From assembly GCF_905397275.1 (NCBI RefSeq), contig NZ_CAJPUY010000002.1, forward strand, positions 124,001 through 188,000: a stretch of DNA of 64,000 nucleotides. The letters are read 5' to 3'. Position numbers and translations under genes: made by a program. The stretch is from Cupriavidus yeoncheonensis. GTDB taxonomy: Bacteria > Pseudomonadota > Gammaproteobacteria > Burkholderiales > Burkholderiaceae. Positions 16,644 to 24,968 of this stretch are shown here, in pieces (position 1 is the first letter of the stretch; every line of letters starts with the position of its first letter). The notes below the pieces were generated by a model. That model saw nothing but the letters and a program-made list of their open reading frames with translations. It was not told the origin of the DNA and did no database searches.

Positions 16644-17336
16644 ATGAAACAACTGCTTGCAGCCACCCTGCTCGGCACCTCGGCGCTGGTCGCATCCGCG
16701 CAGAGCATGCCGGCGCCGGCCGGCGTGCTGTCGCTCTCGGCACAGGCCGTGACCGAAGTGCCGACCGACGTCGTGCACCTGACCCTGGCGGCGGAGCAGG
16801 AAGGCGCGGAACCGGGCGCGATCTCGTCGCAGCTCTCGACCCGCACGCAGGCCGTCATCAGCCAGGCCAAGCGCACGCCCGGCGTGCAAGCCGAGTCGGG
16901 TGGCTTCACGATCCGTCCGAGCACCGACCGCAATGGCCGTATCAGCACCTGGCGCGGCCGTTCCGAAGTCATCCTGCAATCGCGCGATTTTGCGGCCGTG
17001 TCGAAGCTGGCCGGTGAACTGGCCAACCAGATGCAGGTACAGGGCATCGCCTTCTCGCTGTCGCGCGAAGCGCGCCAGGCCGCCGAAGGCAAGCTGACCG
17101 AGCAGGCCGTGGGCGCCTTCCGCGAAAAGGCGCAGTCCGCCTCGAAGCTGTTCGGCTACAGCAGCTATACGATCCGCGAAGTGAACGTGAACGAGAGCGG
17201 CGTGGTGCCGCCGATGCCACGCATGTATGGCGCCGCCAAGGCCATGATGTCCGACTCCGCGGCGCCAGTGCCCGTCGAGGGCGGCAAGACGCAGGTCACC
17301 GTGTCGGTGAACGGTTCGGTGCAGATGCTCAAGTAA
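16644..17336 (+). CDS. SIMPL (DUF541) domain periplasmic protein
   Basis: A 230-residue secreted protein: signal peptide MKQLLAATLLGTSALVASAQ, then the SIMPL/DUF541 domain (LSLSAQAVTEVPTDVVHLTLAAEQEG...VQAESGGFTIRPSTDRNGRISTWRGRSEVILQSRDF). YggE-like members have been linked to oxidative stress tolerance; the biochemical role is not known. An RBS-like GGGAG precedes the ATG at a good distance. Its 5' region contains a doubled 11-mer (16546-16567). Confidence 0.82.
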   Translation: MKQLLAATLLGTSALVASAQSMPAPAGVLSLSAQAVTEVPTDVVHLTLAAEQEGAEPGAISSQLSTRTQAVISQAKRTPGVQAESGGFTIRPSTDRNGRISTWRGRSEVILQSRDFAAVSKLAGELANQMQVQGIAFSLSREARQAAEGKLTEQAVGAFREKAQSASKLFGYSSYTIREVNVNESGVVPPMPRMYGAAKAMMSDSAAPVPVEGGKTQVTVSVNGSVQMLK

Positions 17337-17342
17337 AACCCG

Positions 17343-17369
17343 GGCGGCCGGCCGCGCCGGCAGGCCGCC
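17343..17369. terminator. Possible hairpin between convergent SIMPL and matB genes
   Basis: GGCGGCC (17343-17349) and GGCCGCC (17363-17369) form a GC-rich stem in the 43-bp gap between convergent stop codons. There is no T-run on either strand, so intrinsic termination is doubtful. Confidence 0.3.
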
Positions 17370-17379
17370 TCACCGCCCC

Positions 17380-18933
17380 TCAGAGCGCGGCGAACTGCTG
17401 CCGCAGCACGTTCTTCTGTACCTTGCCCATGGTGTTGCGCGGAAGTTCGTCCACCACGTGCACGCGCTTGGGCACCTTGAAGTTGGCGATGCGTCCCTTC
17501 AGGGTGCCGATCAACTCGCCCTCATCGAGTTCGACGCCGGGCTTCTTCACCACCACGGCCACCACGGCCTCGCCGAAATCGGCATGCGGCACGCCGATCA
17601 CCGCGCTTTCGGCCACGCCCGGCATCTCGTCGATAAAGCTCTCGATCTCCTTCGGATAGACGTTGTAGCCACCGGAGATGATCAGGTCCTTGCTGCGGCC
17701 GACGATGGTCACGTAGTTGCCGGGCACCGCACGCTCGCCTGCCTGGCTGACGATGGCTCCGCCATAGCGGCCCACGTCGCCGGTCTTGAACCAGCCGTCC
17801 GCGGTAAATTCCTCGCGCGTCTTCTCCGGCATGCGCCAGTAGCCCTTGAACACGTTCGGGCCCCTGACCTCGATATTGCCGATCTCGCCGATCGCGCTGG
17901 GCTTGCCCTCGCCATCGACCACGCGTACCGACACGCCGGGCAGCGGCATGCCGACAGTGCCGCCGATGCGCTCGCCCAGTGCACTGTCATAGGGGTTGGA
18001 GACCAGCATCACGGTCTCGCTCATGCCGTAACGCTCGAGGATGGTGTGGCCCGTGCGCTTGCGGAACTCTTCAAAGGTCTCCAGCAGCAGCGGCGCCGAA
18101 CCCGACACGAACAGCCGCATGCGGCGGCAGGTATCGTCGTCGAAGCGCGACTCCTGCAGCATGCGTACGTAGTAAGTCGGCACGCCCATCATCACGGTGG
18201 AGCGCGGCAGGAATTTCAGCACCTGCGCCATGTCGAGCCTGGGCGCCCAGATCATCTTGGCACCGGCCAGCAGCGCGCCGTGCGATGCCACGAACAGGCC
18301 GTGCACGTGGAAGATCGGCAGCATGTGCAGCAGCACGTCATCGCTGCGCCAGCCCCAGTATTCATGCAGCGTCTGCGCGTTCGATGCCAGGTTGCCATGC
18401 GTGAGCATCGCGCCCTTGCTGCGGCCGGTGGTGCCGGACGTATAGAGGATGGCGGCCAGATCGCCGTCGGCGCGCGGCACGGTCTCGAACGTATCGGGTC
18501 GCGCCGCGGCGCGCGACAGCAGCGAGCCGGAGCGGTCTTCGTCGAGCGTGAAGACGTAGCTGGTGCCGTGGCGGAACGCCACCTTCGATACCCAGGCGAA
18601 ATTCTTGCTGCTGCACACGACCACCGACGGTTCGGCATTGCCGACGAAGTAGTCGATCTCCGCTTCCTGGTAGGCCGTGTTCAGCGGCAGGTAGACATAG
18701 CCGGCGCGCAGCGTGGCCAGGTACAGGAACAGCGCCTCGGGCGATTTCTCCACCTGCACGGCCACGCGCGCCCCTTCAGGCAGGCCCAGGCCGGTCAGCA
18801 GGTTGGCCAGCTTGGCGGTGGCGCGGTCGAGATCGTCCCAGCTGTAGTACAGGCCGTCGTGCGTTTCGATGCAGCAGGCGGTGCGGTCGGCGGGAAAGCG
18901 CGTTTCGAACAGAGCGAACAGGTTGGCGTTCAT
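17380..18933 (-). CDS. matB: Malonyl-CoA synthetase
   Basis: MatB makes malonyl-CoA from malonate, CoA and ATP. The 517-residue protein is an acyl-adenylate-forming enzyme: ILYTSGTTGRSKGAMLTHGN (AMP-binding P-loop), GVPTYYVRML, LERYGMSETVM, and C-terminal GWFKTGDVG, RSKDLIISGGYNVYPKEIE and PRNTMGKVQK with the adenylation lysine. The length and the GMSETVMLVSNP region fit MatB rather than acetyl- or long-chain CoA ligases, and malonyl-CoA decarboxylase lies in the same operon, which makes the substrate convincing. Confidence 0.87.
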   Translation of the reverse strand: MNANLFALFETRFPADRTACCIETHDGLYYSWDDLDRATAKLANLLTGLGLPEGARVAVQVEKSPEALFLYLATLRAGYVYLPLNTAYQEAEIDYFVGNAEPSVVVCSSKNFAWVSKVAFRHGTSYVFTLDEDRSGSLLSRAAARPDTFETVPRADGDLAAILYTSGTTGRSKGAMLTHGNLASNAQTLHEYWGWRSDDVLLHMLPIFHVHGLFVASHGALLAGAKMIWAPRLDMAQVLKFLPRSTVMMGVPTYYVRMLQESRFDDDTCRRMRLFVSGSAPLLLETFEEFRKRTGHTILERYGMSETVMLVSNPYDSALGERIGGTVGMPLPGVSVRVVDGEGKPSAIGEIGNIEVRGPNVFKGYWRMPEKTREEFTADGWFKTGDVGRYGGAIVSQAGERAVPGNYVTIVGRSKDLIISGGYNVYPKEIESFIDEMPGVAESAVIGVPHADFGEAVVAVVVKKPGVELDEGELIGTLKGRIANFKVPKRVHVVDELPRNTMGKVQKNVLRQQFAAL

Positions 18934-19005
18934 GGTGCGGATGAAGACAAGGGCTTCCGGAATCCGGGCGCGAAAATCAATGGGCGATTGTAATGCGGAA
19001 ACGCG

Positions 19006-19788
19006 CTAGTTCCCCTCGAAGCGCGGGGGACGGCGCGCGAGGAAGGCGGTCACGCCTTCGGCGTGGTCGCCGCCCTCGGCGTAGGCGAAATGTGCGGCCA
19101 GATCCTCGGCGGTCAAAGGCTCGGGCTGGGGCGACAGGCGGCGGATCGTCGCCTTGTTGATGCGTGCCGCGACCGGTGCCCCGGCCGTGATCCTGCGCAC
19201 CGTGGCATCGATCTCGGCCGCCAGTCCGGCCGCGGGCACCACGCGCGTCAGCAGGCCCTTGTCGCGCGCCTCGGCCGCATCGAAGACGCGGCCTTCGAGC
19301 AGGATCTCCAGCGCGACGGCACGCCCGGCCAGCGCGAGCAGGCCCTGCAGTTCACCCGGCGCCATCGGAAAGCCGAGCCGGTTGATCGGCACGCCGAAGC
19401 GGCTGTTGTCCGCCGCGATGCGCAGGTCGCAATGGCAGGCAATCTCCAGCCCGCCCCCGACGCACACGCCCTCGATCATCGCCACGGTCGGGTGCAGGCA
19501 CCCGGCAATGGCCGCCAGCGCCGGAGCGATGATCTCCATATGGTAGCGGCGCACCGCGGCCTCGTCGCCGCGCACGGCGGGGAACTCGGCAATGTCGGCG
19601 CCGGCGGCAAAATTGCCGTCGGCGCCGCGCACCACCACGCAGCGCAGCGAAGGGTCGGCCGACAGCTGCGTGAAGCCGTCGGCCAGCGCCTGCCACATCT
19701 GCGCCGAGATCGCGTTGAGCTTGCCCGGGTGCGACAGCGTGACGGTGGCCGTCGTACCTTCGACAGCGAACTGGACCGTACCGCTCAT
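19006..19788 (-). CDS. Enoyl-CoA hydratase/isomerase (crotonase) family protein
   Basis: A 260-residue crotonase-fold protein: FAAGADIAEF (oxyanion segment, about 60-69), GVCVGGGLEIACHCDLRIAADNSRFG with Glu115 at the first catalytic position. At the second position, where hydratases have PE (as in GQPEILLG), this protein has FGVPINRLG, so the second catalytic glutamate is missing. It may be an isomerase, hydrolase, decarboxylase or other crotonase activity rather than a true hydratase. It lies 3 bp after the Bug receptor and 72 bp before matB in the malonate operon. Family certain, reaction unknown. Confidence 0.8.
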   Translation of the reverse strand: MSGTVQFAVEGTTATVTLSHPGKLNAISAQMWQALADGFTQLSADPSLRCVVVRGADGNFAAGADIAEFPAVRGDEAAVRRYHMEIIAPALAAIAGCLHPTVAMIEGVCVGGGLEIACHCDLRIAADNSRFGVPINRLGFPMAPGELQGLLALAGRAVALEILLEGRVFDAAEARDKGLLTRVVPAAGLAAEIDATVRRITAGAPVAARINKATIRRLSPQPEPLTAEDLAAHFAYAEGGDHAEGVTAFLARRPPRFEGN

Positions 19789-19791
19789 CGC

Positions 19792-20793
19792 TCAGTCGAT
19801 CCTCGCGCCCGAGGCCTGCACCACCTGGGCCCAGCGCTTGATCTCGCTGCGCTGGAACTGGGCGAACTGCTCCTGCGTGAACTGCGGCGTTTCCGAGCCA
19901 TTGCTGATCCAGACCTGCTTGAGCTCCGGCGTGTTCAGCGCCTTCTCGGTCTCGGTGTACAGGCGGTCGACGATCTCCTTCGGCGTGCCCTTGGGCACCC
20001 ACATTGCGTACCAGGTCGACACCTCGTAGTTCGGCACGCCCGCCTCCGCCGCGGTCGGCACGTTCGGGAATGCCGGCGAGCGCTTGGCCGATGCCACCGC
20101 CAGGGCCTTGATGCGTCCCGCGCGGATATGTTGCGCGGACGAGCCAAGGCCGTCGAACATCATGTCCACCTGGCCGGCGATCAGGTCCGACAGCGCCGGG
20201 CCCGCGCCCTTGTACGGGATATGCGTGATGAAGGTCTTGGTCTGCAGCTTGAACAGTTCGCCCGCCAGGTGGTGCGACGAGCCATTGCCCGCCGACCCGT
20301 AGTTCAGCTTGCCCGGATTCTTGCGGGCATAGTCGAGCAGTTCCTTCAGGTTGTTGGCCTGCACGCGCGACGGGTTCACCACCACGACCTGCGGCGGCTG
20401 CGCAATCACGGTGACCGGGATGAAGTCCTTCTCGATGTCGTAGTCGAGCTTCTTGTAGAACGACGGCGCGATGGCGTGGTGCGCACCGCCGATGAAGACC
20501 GTGTAGCCATCCGGCGCGGCCTTGGCCGCCAGGCTCGCGCCCACGGTGCCGCCAGCGCCGCCGCGGTTGTCGATGACGAACTGCTTGCCGATCTGCTTGG
20601 AAAGCTGCGCGGTCAGCGGGCGGGCGAAGGCATCGGTGCCACCGCCTGCAGGGAAAGGCACGATCACCGTGACCGGCTTGGACGGCCAGGTATCCGCCAG
20701 CGCGGACGGTGCCTGCCATGCCATGCCGGCAAGGCCAGCGACCACGACGGCGGCGCGCGCGCACGCGGCCAGGCTGAACTGACGACGATTCAT
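19792..20793 (-). CDS. Bug-type periplasmic solute-binding receptor
   Basis: A 333-residue tripartite-tricarboxylate-type receptor (Bug family). It begins MNRRQFSLAACARAAVV with a signal peptide ending near SALADTWPSKPV, followed by the family hallmarks VTVIVPFPAGGGTDAFARPL, KQFVIDNRGGAGGTVG and GSAGNGSSHHLAGELFK. The frame extends 35 codons upstream, but an AGGAGA ribosome site just before 20793 decides the start. Bug proteins bind small carboxylates; being inside a malonate operon, malonate or a related dicarboxylate is the likely ligand. No TctA/TctB membrane genes are present in the window. Confidence 0.85.
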   Translation of the reverse strand: MNRRQFSLAACARAAVVVAGLAGMAWQAPSALADTWPSKPVTVIVPFPAGGGTDAFARPLTAQLSKQIGKQFVIDNRGGAGGTVGASLAAKAAPDGYTVFIGGAHHAIAPSFYKKLDYDIEKDFIPVTVIAQPPQVVVVNPSRVQANNLKELLDYARKNPGKLNYGSAGNGSSHHLAGELFKLQTKTFITHIPYKGAGPALSDLIAGQVDMMFDGLGSSAQHIRAGRIKALAVASAKRSPAFPNVPTAAEAGVPNYEVSTWYAMWVPKGTPKEIVDRLYTETEKALNTPELKQVWISNGSETPQFTQEQFAQFQRSEIKRWAQVVQASGARID

Positions 20794-20925
20794 CTTCACT
20801 GTCTCCTCTTTCTCTCGAAGTGGAAAGTTGATCCGGATGCCGCTTGTTGTAAGTCCCGACAACTGCCATCCCCTGCGTTCAGGGAACGGCGCGGCCATGG
20901 CATGTCTTGTGTGACCTGACCAGAG

Positions 20926-22362
20926 TCACAGCAGCTTTCCCACGGCACGGCTGATGCGCGGGTTGCCTTCGCCAAGGCGCGCTAGATTGTCATCCAGTGC
21001 CTCGGGCGCGTAAAGGTAATTCACCATCATGCCGCACGACTGCATGCAGCCTTTTCGCGACAGGTCCCCGCCCCAGTTCAGCCGTTCCACGCACGCACCG
21101 TTGCCCAGGTGGAAGCGCGCCACCGGGTCCGCGGGCATGGACTGGCTGCGCTCGCGCACGAGGTAATGCGCGGCGAGCGACAACGCGGTGTCGCGCACCA
21201 CGGCGTCCTGGGAATCGGGCGGCAACGCCGCGAGCCAGCCCGCGCCGTCGGCCGGCGCCGGGCCGTGCCGGTCCTGCCAGCGCGCCAGGCGCCTTGCACC
21301 CAGCGCGTCGGCCACGGCGGTGCCGTCCTGCCTGCGCAGCCAGTCGGCAAACCCGGGAATCGGCGATAGCGTAGCGAACTGCCTGACCTTGGGAAACTCG
21401 CGTTGCAGCTCCTCGATGACGCGCTTGAGCAGGAAGTTGCCGAAGCTCACGCCGCGCAGGCCCGCCTGCGTATTCGAGATCGAATAGAAAATGGCCCACT
21501 TCACGCGGCGCAGGTCTTCCAGCGGCGCGGCCTCGTCGAGCAGCGTCTGGACATTGGCCGCCATCTCGGGCACGAAGGCCACTTCGACAAAAATCAGCGG
21601 CTCGCGCGGAATGCGCGGATGGAAGAATGCATAGCAGCGACGGTCGGAATCGAGGCGGTTGCGCAAGTCCGTCCACGACGAGATCTCGTGCACCGCTTCG
21701 TAGCGGATCAGCTTCTCGAGCAGCGAGGCCGGCGAGTCCCAGGTGATGGGCTGCAGTTCCAGCAGGCCGACATCGAACCAGTTGGAGAACAGCGCTTCCA
21801 GGTCTTCATCGAGCACGCGCAAGCCGGCAATGCGCCGCTGCCAGCGCAGCATGTCGGCACGCAGGTGGATCAGGAAATGCAGGCCGCAGGCGCTATTGCC
21901 GCTCTGGCCATGCAGCGCGGCCAGCCGCTTGAAGAAGCGGATGCGCGCATTGGACTGACCCGGCCCCGAGCCGCCGCGCGCCGGCTTGCCGGGCTTGTCT
22001 GCGTCCGCGGAGCCGTCTTCGGAGACCGTACCACCGGCCACTTCTGCCAGCACTTCGAGCATGCCGCGACGTCGGCCCTCGTCCGCGGCTTCGTACTCGG
22101 CCTGCCAGGCCTGGGCGGCGGCGTTGGCATTGCCGTCTGTCAGCCGCGCCTCCAGGCACAGCCGCAGTTGTTCACGCTGGCGGCGTGCCACGCGCGCGGG
22201 CAATGGCGCCGCCTCCGCATCTTTGGACGGTGCCGGCGTCGCATCGGCATCGCCCTTGCGGCCCCACCAGCGTCCGATCCTGGACAACAGGTTGGGGCCC
22301 GACGGTTCGCTGACGCCCAGCGGGGCGCTGATCTTCTGGTCGCCGGAGTCGAGGGAGCTCAT
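20926..22362 (-). CDS. matA: Malonyl-CoA decarboxylase
   Basis: Converts malonyl-CoA to acetyl-CoA and CO2, the second step of malonate use. The 478-residue protein has the MCD-family segments AIFYSISNTQAGLRGVSFGN, LKRVIEELQREFPKVRQFATLSPIPGF, and a C-terminal FHLGNGACVERLNWGGDLSRKG...GMMVNYLY. The N-terminal ~90 residues are low-complexity and charged. Its start overlaps the GntR stop by 4 nt, so regulator and enzyme are co-translated. Confidence 0.9.
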   Translation of the reverse strand: MSSLDSGDQKISAPLGVSEPSGPNLLSRIGRWWGRKGDADATPAPSKDAEAAPLPARVARRQREQLRLCLEARLTDGNANAAAQAWQAEYEAADEGRRRGMLEVLAEVAGGTVSEDGSADADKPGKPARGGSGPGQSNARIRFFKRLAALHGQSGNSACGLHFLIHLRADMLRWQRRIAGLRVLDEDLEALFSNWFDVGLLELQPITWDSPASLLEKLIRYEAVHEISSWTDLRNRLDSDRRCYAFFHPRIPREPLIFVEVAFVPEMAANVQTLLDEAAPLEDLRRVKWAIFYSISNTQAGLRGVSFGNFLLKRVIEELQREFPKVRQFATLSPIPGFADWLRRQDGTAVADALGARRLARWQDRHGPAPADGAGWLAALPPDSQDAVVRDTALSLAAHYLVRERSQSMPADPVARFHLGNGACVERLNWGGDLSRKGCMQSCGMMVNYLYAPEALDDNLARLGEGNPRISRAVGKLL

Positions 22363-23081
22363 GGGGTACCTGCCTGGGTGCGTGATGAGTTCGGGAACGC
22401 GTGCAGCGCGGCCGCTTCGGCCTGGGCGGTGCGGTCCGGCACCGACAGGGCCGTCAGTGCAACTCGCTGGCGCAGCAGATGGGTCTTCATCAGGGCCTCG
22501 GCGCCGTCGGGGTCGTGCGCCTTGAGCGCCGAGAAAATGCTCAGGTGCTCGGCACAGGACTCATTGATGCGCCCCGGCAGCTTCAGGCTCTTGTGCCGCG
22601 ACAGGCGCAGCACCTTGCGCAGGTCGCTGATCAGCCCCGACAGCCAGCGGTTGCCGGCCAGCCGCTGGATCGCTTCATGAATCTGGAAATTGGTTTCGTA
22701 GTAGGCATCGATATCGCCCGCGCCGGCATGCCGCGCAAGCTCGGCGTGCAACCCTTCCAGCGCCTCCAGGTCCTGCGTGGTCGCATTGCGCGCGGCCTCG
22801 TACGCGCAGCGTCCTTCCAGCAGCGCCATGAGCGGGAAGATCTCGTCGAGATCGCGCTCGGACAGCTCGTTGACGAAGCAGCCGCGCCTCGGCTCAAGGC
22901 GAACCAGGCCTTCGGCGGCAAGCACCTTGAGCGCTTCACGCAGCGGCGTGCGCGAAATGCCGAGTTGGCCGGCGAGCGTGCTTTCGTCGATCCATGCTCC
23001 GGGGACGAGCGCGTGCGCGTCGATCATGCCGCGCATGCGGTCCGCCACTTCCAGATACAGCGCCTGCTGGACGATACGCAT
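22359..23081 (-). CDS. GntR-family (FCD subfamily) transcriptional regulator, MatR-like
   Basis: A 240-residue regulator: winged helix-turn-helix at about 15-75 (GAWIDESTLAGQLGISRTPLREALKVLAAEGLV) and a C-terminal all-helical FCD ligand domain. FCD GntR proteins at this position (MatR) repress malonate genes in rhizobia, and the overlap with malonyl-CoA decarboxylase supports that role. The start at 23081 is supported by a GGAGG site directly upstream; the frame is open for 19 more codons, but that start would lie inside the palindromic operator. Confidence 0.87.
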   Translation of the reverse strand: MRIVQQALYLEVADRMRGMIDAHALVPGAWIDESTLAGQLGISRTPLREALKVLAAEGLVRLEPRRGCFVNELSERDLDEIFPLMALLEGRCAYEAARNATTQDLEALEGLHAELARHAGAGDIDAYYETNFQIHEAIQRLAGNRWLSGLISDLRKVLRLSRHKSLKLPGRINESCAEHLSIFSALKAHDPDGAEALMKTHLLRQRVALTALSVPDRTAQAEAAALHAFPNSSRTQAGTP

Positions 23082-23132
23082 AAGCCTCCGCCAGGGATCG
23101 GTCCGGACCCATCCTGTGCAGGTGGCTCCATA

Positions 23133-23167
23133 ATTCATAATTATGAATAAGCGGAAGTCTCAGGCAA
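23133..23167 (-). promoter_or_regulatory. Malonate operon promoter with 16-bp palindromic operator
   Basis: ATTCATAATTATGAAT (23133-23148) is a perfect palindrome. On the minus strand it overlaps a -10-like ATAATT (23139-23144) placed 17 bp from a -35-like TTGCCT (23162-23167). A bound dimer would block this promoter, the expected layout for an autoregulated GntR repressor. Confidence 0.6.
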
Positions 23168-23816
23168 GGCATTTCGATGCTGCGCTGCAACGACTGATGG
23201 ATCTGCGAGGTCGATTCGGGGAATGAGAAGAGGTGCGGCGGGTGGATGCCAGGCCTCCCCGCCAGCATCCACCCGCGCCTGAAAGAACAGCTGCGGACTA
23301 TGTCATCGCAGGGTCGCTGCCTGCATGGCATCGTCCCGCGTGGGTCATTGACTTCCGGCGCCGACCCTGCGCCCCCCCTGTTGTCGCACACTGATGTGTG
23401 CGCAGATTTTCCCGTCTGCCGTCGTTGGCGGTCCGGTGCCCCCTGCCTGACCCGCAGGTCCTCCCTGGCGCCGTCCTGGCGGGCCTCGGCATGGCCCGCT
23501 CTTGTTGTAACAGAAGGGTTAGCGAGGATCGTGCCACGAACGATAAACCATTGTTTTTATTGAGGTCGATAATGAGAAACTTGTTACAAGACCCTATCGA
23601 TGTAACAGAATGTTTCTCGCTTGTTACGACCAACGCCGTGCGGGCGGCATGCCGCGAGTTTTGGTGCGCGCGGTAGACATTGGCATTTGTGGCGAATTTG
23701 CCAGTTCAACCGCCAACATTATGTGGAGTAAGGCACAATCGACACACGCAAATTGGTTGCGCCCATGAAACAACGCGGCACCATGTCCGCGATCCCACCC
23801 GACCGGAATTCCGACC
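23168..23816. other. Gene-free interval with hairpins and TTGTTAC repeats
   Basis: No convincing protein gene is seen here. It holds a perfect 12-bp stem (GCGGGTGGATGC 23238-23249 with GCATCCACCCGC 23265-23276), a 7-bp tetraloop hairpin (23385-23402) followed by a short T-run, and an AT-richer section (23501-23630) with repeated TTGTTAC/GTAACA elements. It separates the divergent malonate operon and DUF898 gene. Possible small RNA or regulator-binding region; none is recognised. Confidence 0.5.
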
Positions 23817-24917
23817 ATGCAGACCGGCGACACCAGCGCAGTCCCCGCTTACCCTGAAACGCCCGACAGCGGGCAGCCTCCGGCGACACGCCCGGTGGAG
23901 CCCATCGTCTTGCGGCTCGCCTTCACTGGCACAGGATCGGAGTATTTCCGGATCTGGATCGTCAACACGCTCCTGACCATCGTCACGTTCGGCATCTATT
24001 CCGCGTGGGCCAAGGTCCGCACCTTGCAGTACTTCTATCGCAATACCAGCCTGGACGGCGCCACGTTCGACTATCACGGCAAGCCGGCGGCCATCCTCAA
24101 GGGACGCGCCATCGTGTTCGTGCTGGCGCTCGCATTCCAGCTTGCCGGCAAGGTGTCGCCGATGCTGGCAGTCGTGCTGGCACTGGCGCTGGCCGCGGTA
24201 TTCCCGCTCCTGCTGGTGCGGTCGCTGCGCTTCCGCATGGCGAACTCGAGTTATCGCGGCCTGCGTTTCGCCTTCACTGGCGGCGATGCCGACGCGTACA
24301 AGGTGTTCGTGCTGTGGCCGCTGCTGACGGTGTTCACGCTCGGCGCGCTGGCACCGCTGGCGCATCAGCGCCTGAAGCACTACCAGCACAACCACACGCG
24401 CTTCGGCACGGCGCCCTTTGCATTCGATGCGTCGGCTGGCTCGTTCTATGGCGTGTACCTGCGCACCTTCGCCATGACGATCGTGGTCGTGCTGGTCGCC
24501 GTGGTCGGCGGCATCGCGCTGGGTGCCGGCGCCGGTTCGGGCCGTGGCGCCGCGGTGCTGGCGGGCTTGTTCGGCACCATCGGCATCTATGTCGCCGTGC
24601 TGGCCGTGGGCCCGTACTTCAATGCCTCGCTGCAGAACCTTGTCTGGAACCACACCACGCTGGTCCCGCACGGCTTGCGCAGCGAAGTGAATGCAGGCCG
24701 TCTGTTCTATATTTTCCTGACGAACATGATTGGCATCGCACTGACCCTGGGCCTGTTCCTGCCATTTGCACGGGTCAGGTCCGCACGCTATCGCGTGGAG
24801 TGCATGTCGCTGTTGGCGCGCGCTCCGCTGGACGCCTTCGTCGCGGGCCAGGCCGAGAGCGTGGGAGCGCTCGGCGATGCCGCGGCGGACTGGTACGACA
24901 TCGACATTGCGCTGTGA
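23817..24917 (+). CDS. DUF898 (YjgN family) integral membrane protein
   Basis: A 366-residue membrane protein of the DUF898/YjgN family. After a Pro-rich cytosolic N-terminus it shows the repeated family pattern twice or more: RLAFTGTGSEYFRIWIVNTLLTIVTFGIYSAWAKVR and GLRFAFTGGDADAYKVFVLWPLL, then a third unit from about 205 (SFYGVYLRTFAMTIVV). About eight to ten helices are expected. Function is unknown. It lies 51 bp before an M48 protease gene, a pairing seen in other proteobacteria. No clear ribosome-binding site precedes the ATG. Confidence 0.85.
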   Translation: MQTGDTSAVPAYPETPDSGQPPATRPVEPIVLRLAFTGTGSEYFRIWIVNTLLTIVTFGIYSAWAKVRTLQYFYRNTSLDGATFDYHGKPAAILKGRAIVFVLALAFQLAGKVSPMLAVVLALALAAVFPLLLVRSLRFRMANSSYRGLRFAFTGGDADAYKVFVLWPLLTVFTLGALAPLAHQRLKHYQHNHTRFGTAPFAFDASAGSFYGVYLRTFAMTIVVVLVAVVGGIALGAGAGSGRGAAVLAGLFGTIGIYVAVLAVGPYFNASLQNLVWNHTTLVPHGLRSEVNAGRLFYIFLTNMIGIALTLGLFLPFARVRSARYRVECMSLLARAPLDAFVAGQAESVGALGDAAADWYDIDIAL

Positions 24918-24968
24918 TCCTGCGTGCGCAGCCGGAGCCCGAAATGACTCACCGATGAAATTGCGCCG

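Noticed and set aside
23246..23676. Short open frames in the gap before the DUF898 gene
   Set aside because: No ribosome sites, no domains, and they cross the hairpins and repeats; non-coding is more likely.
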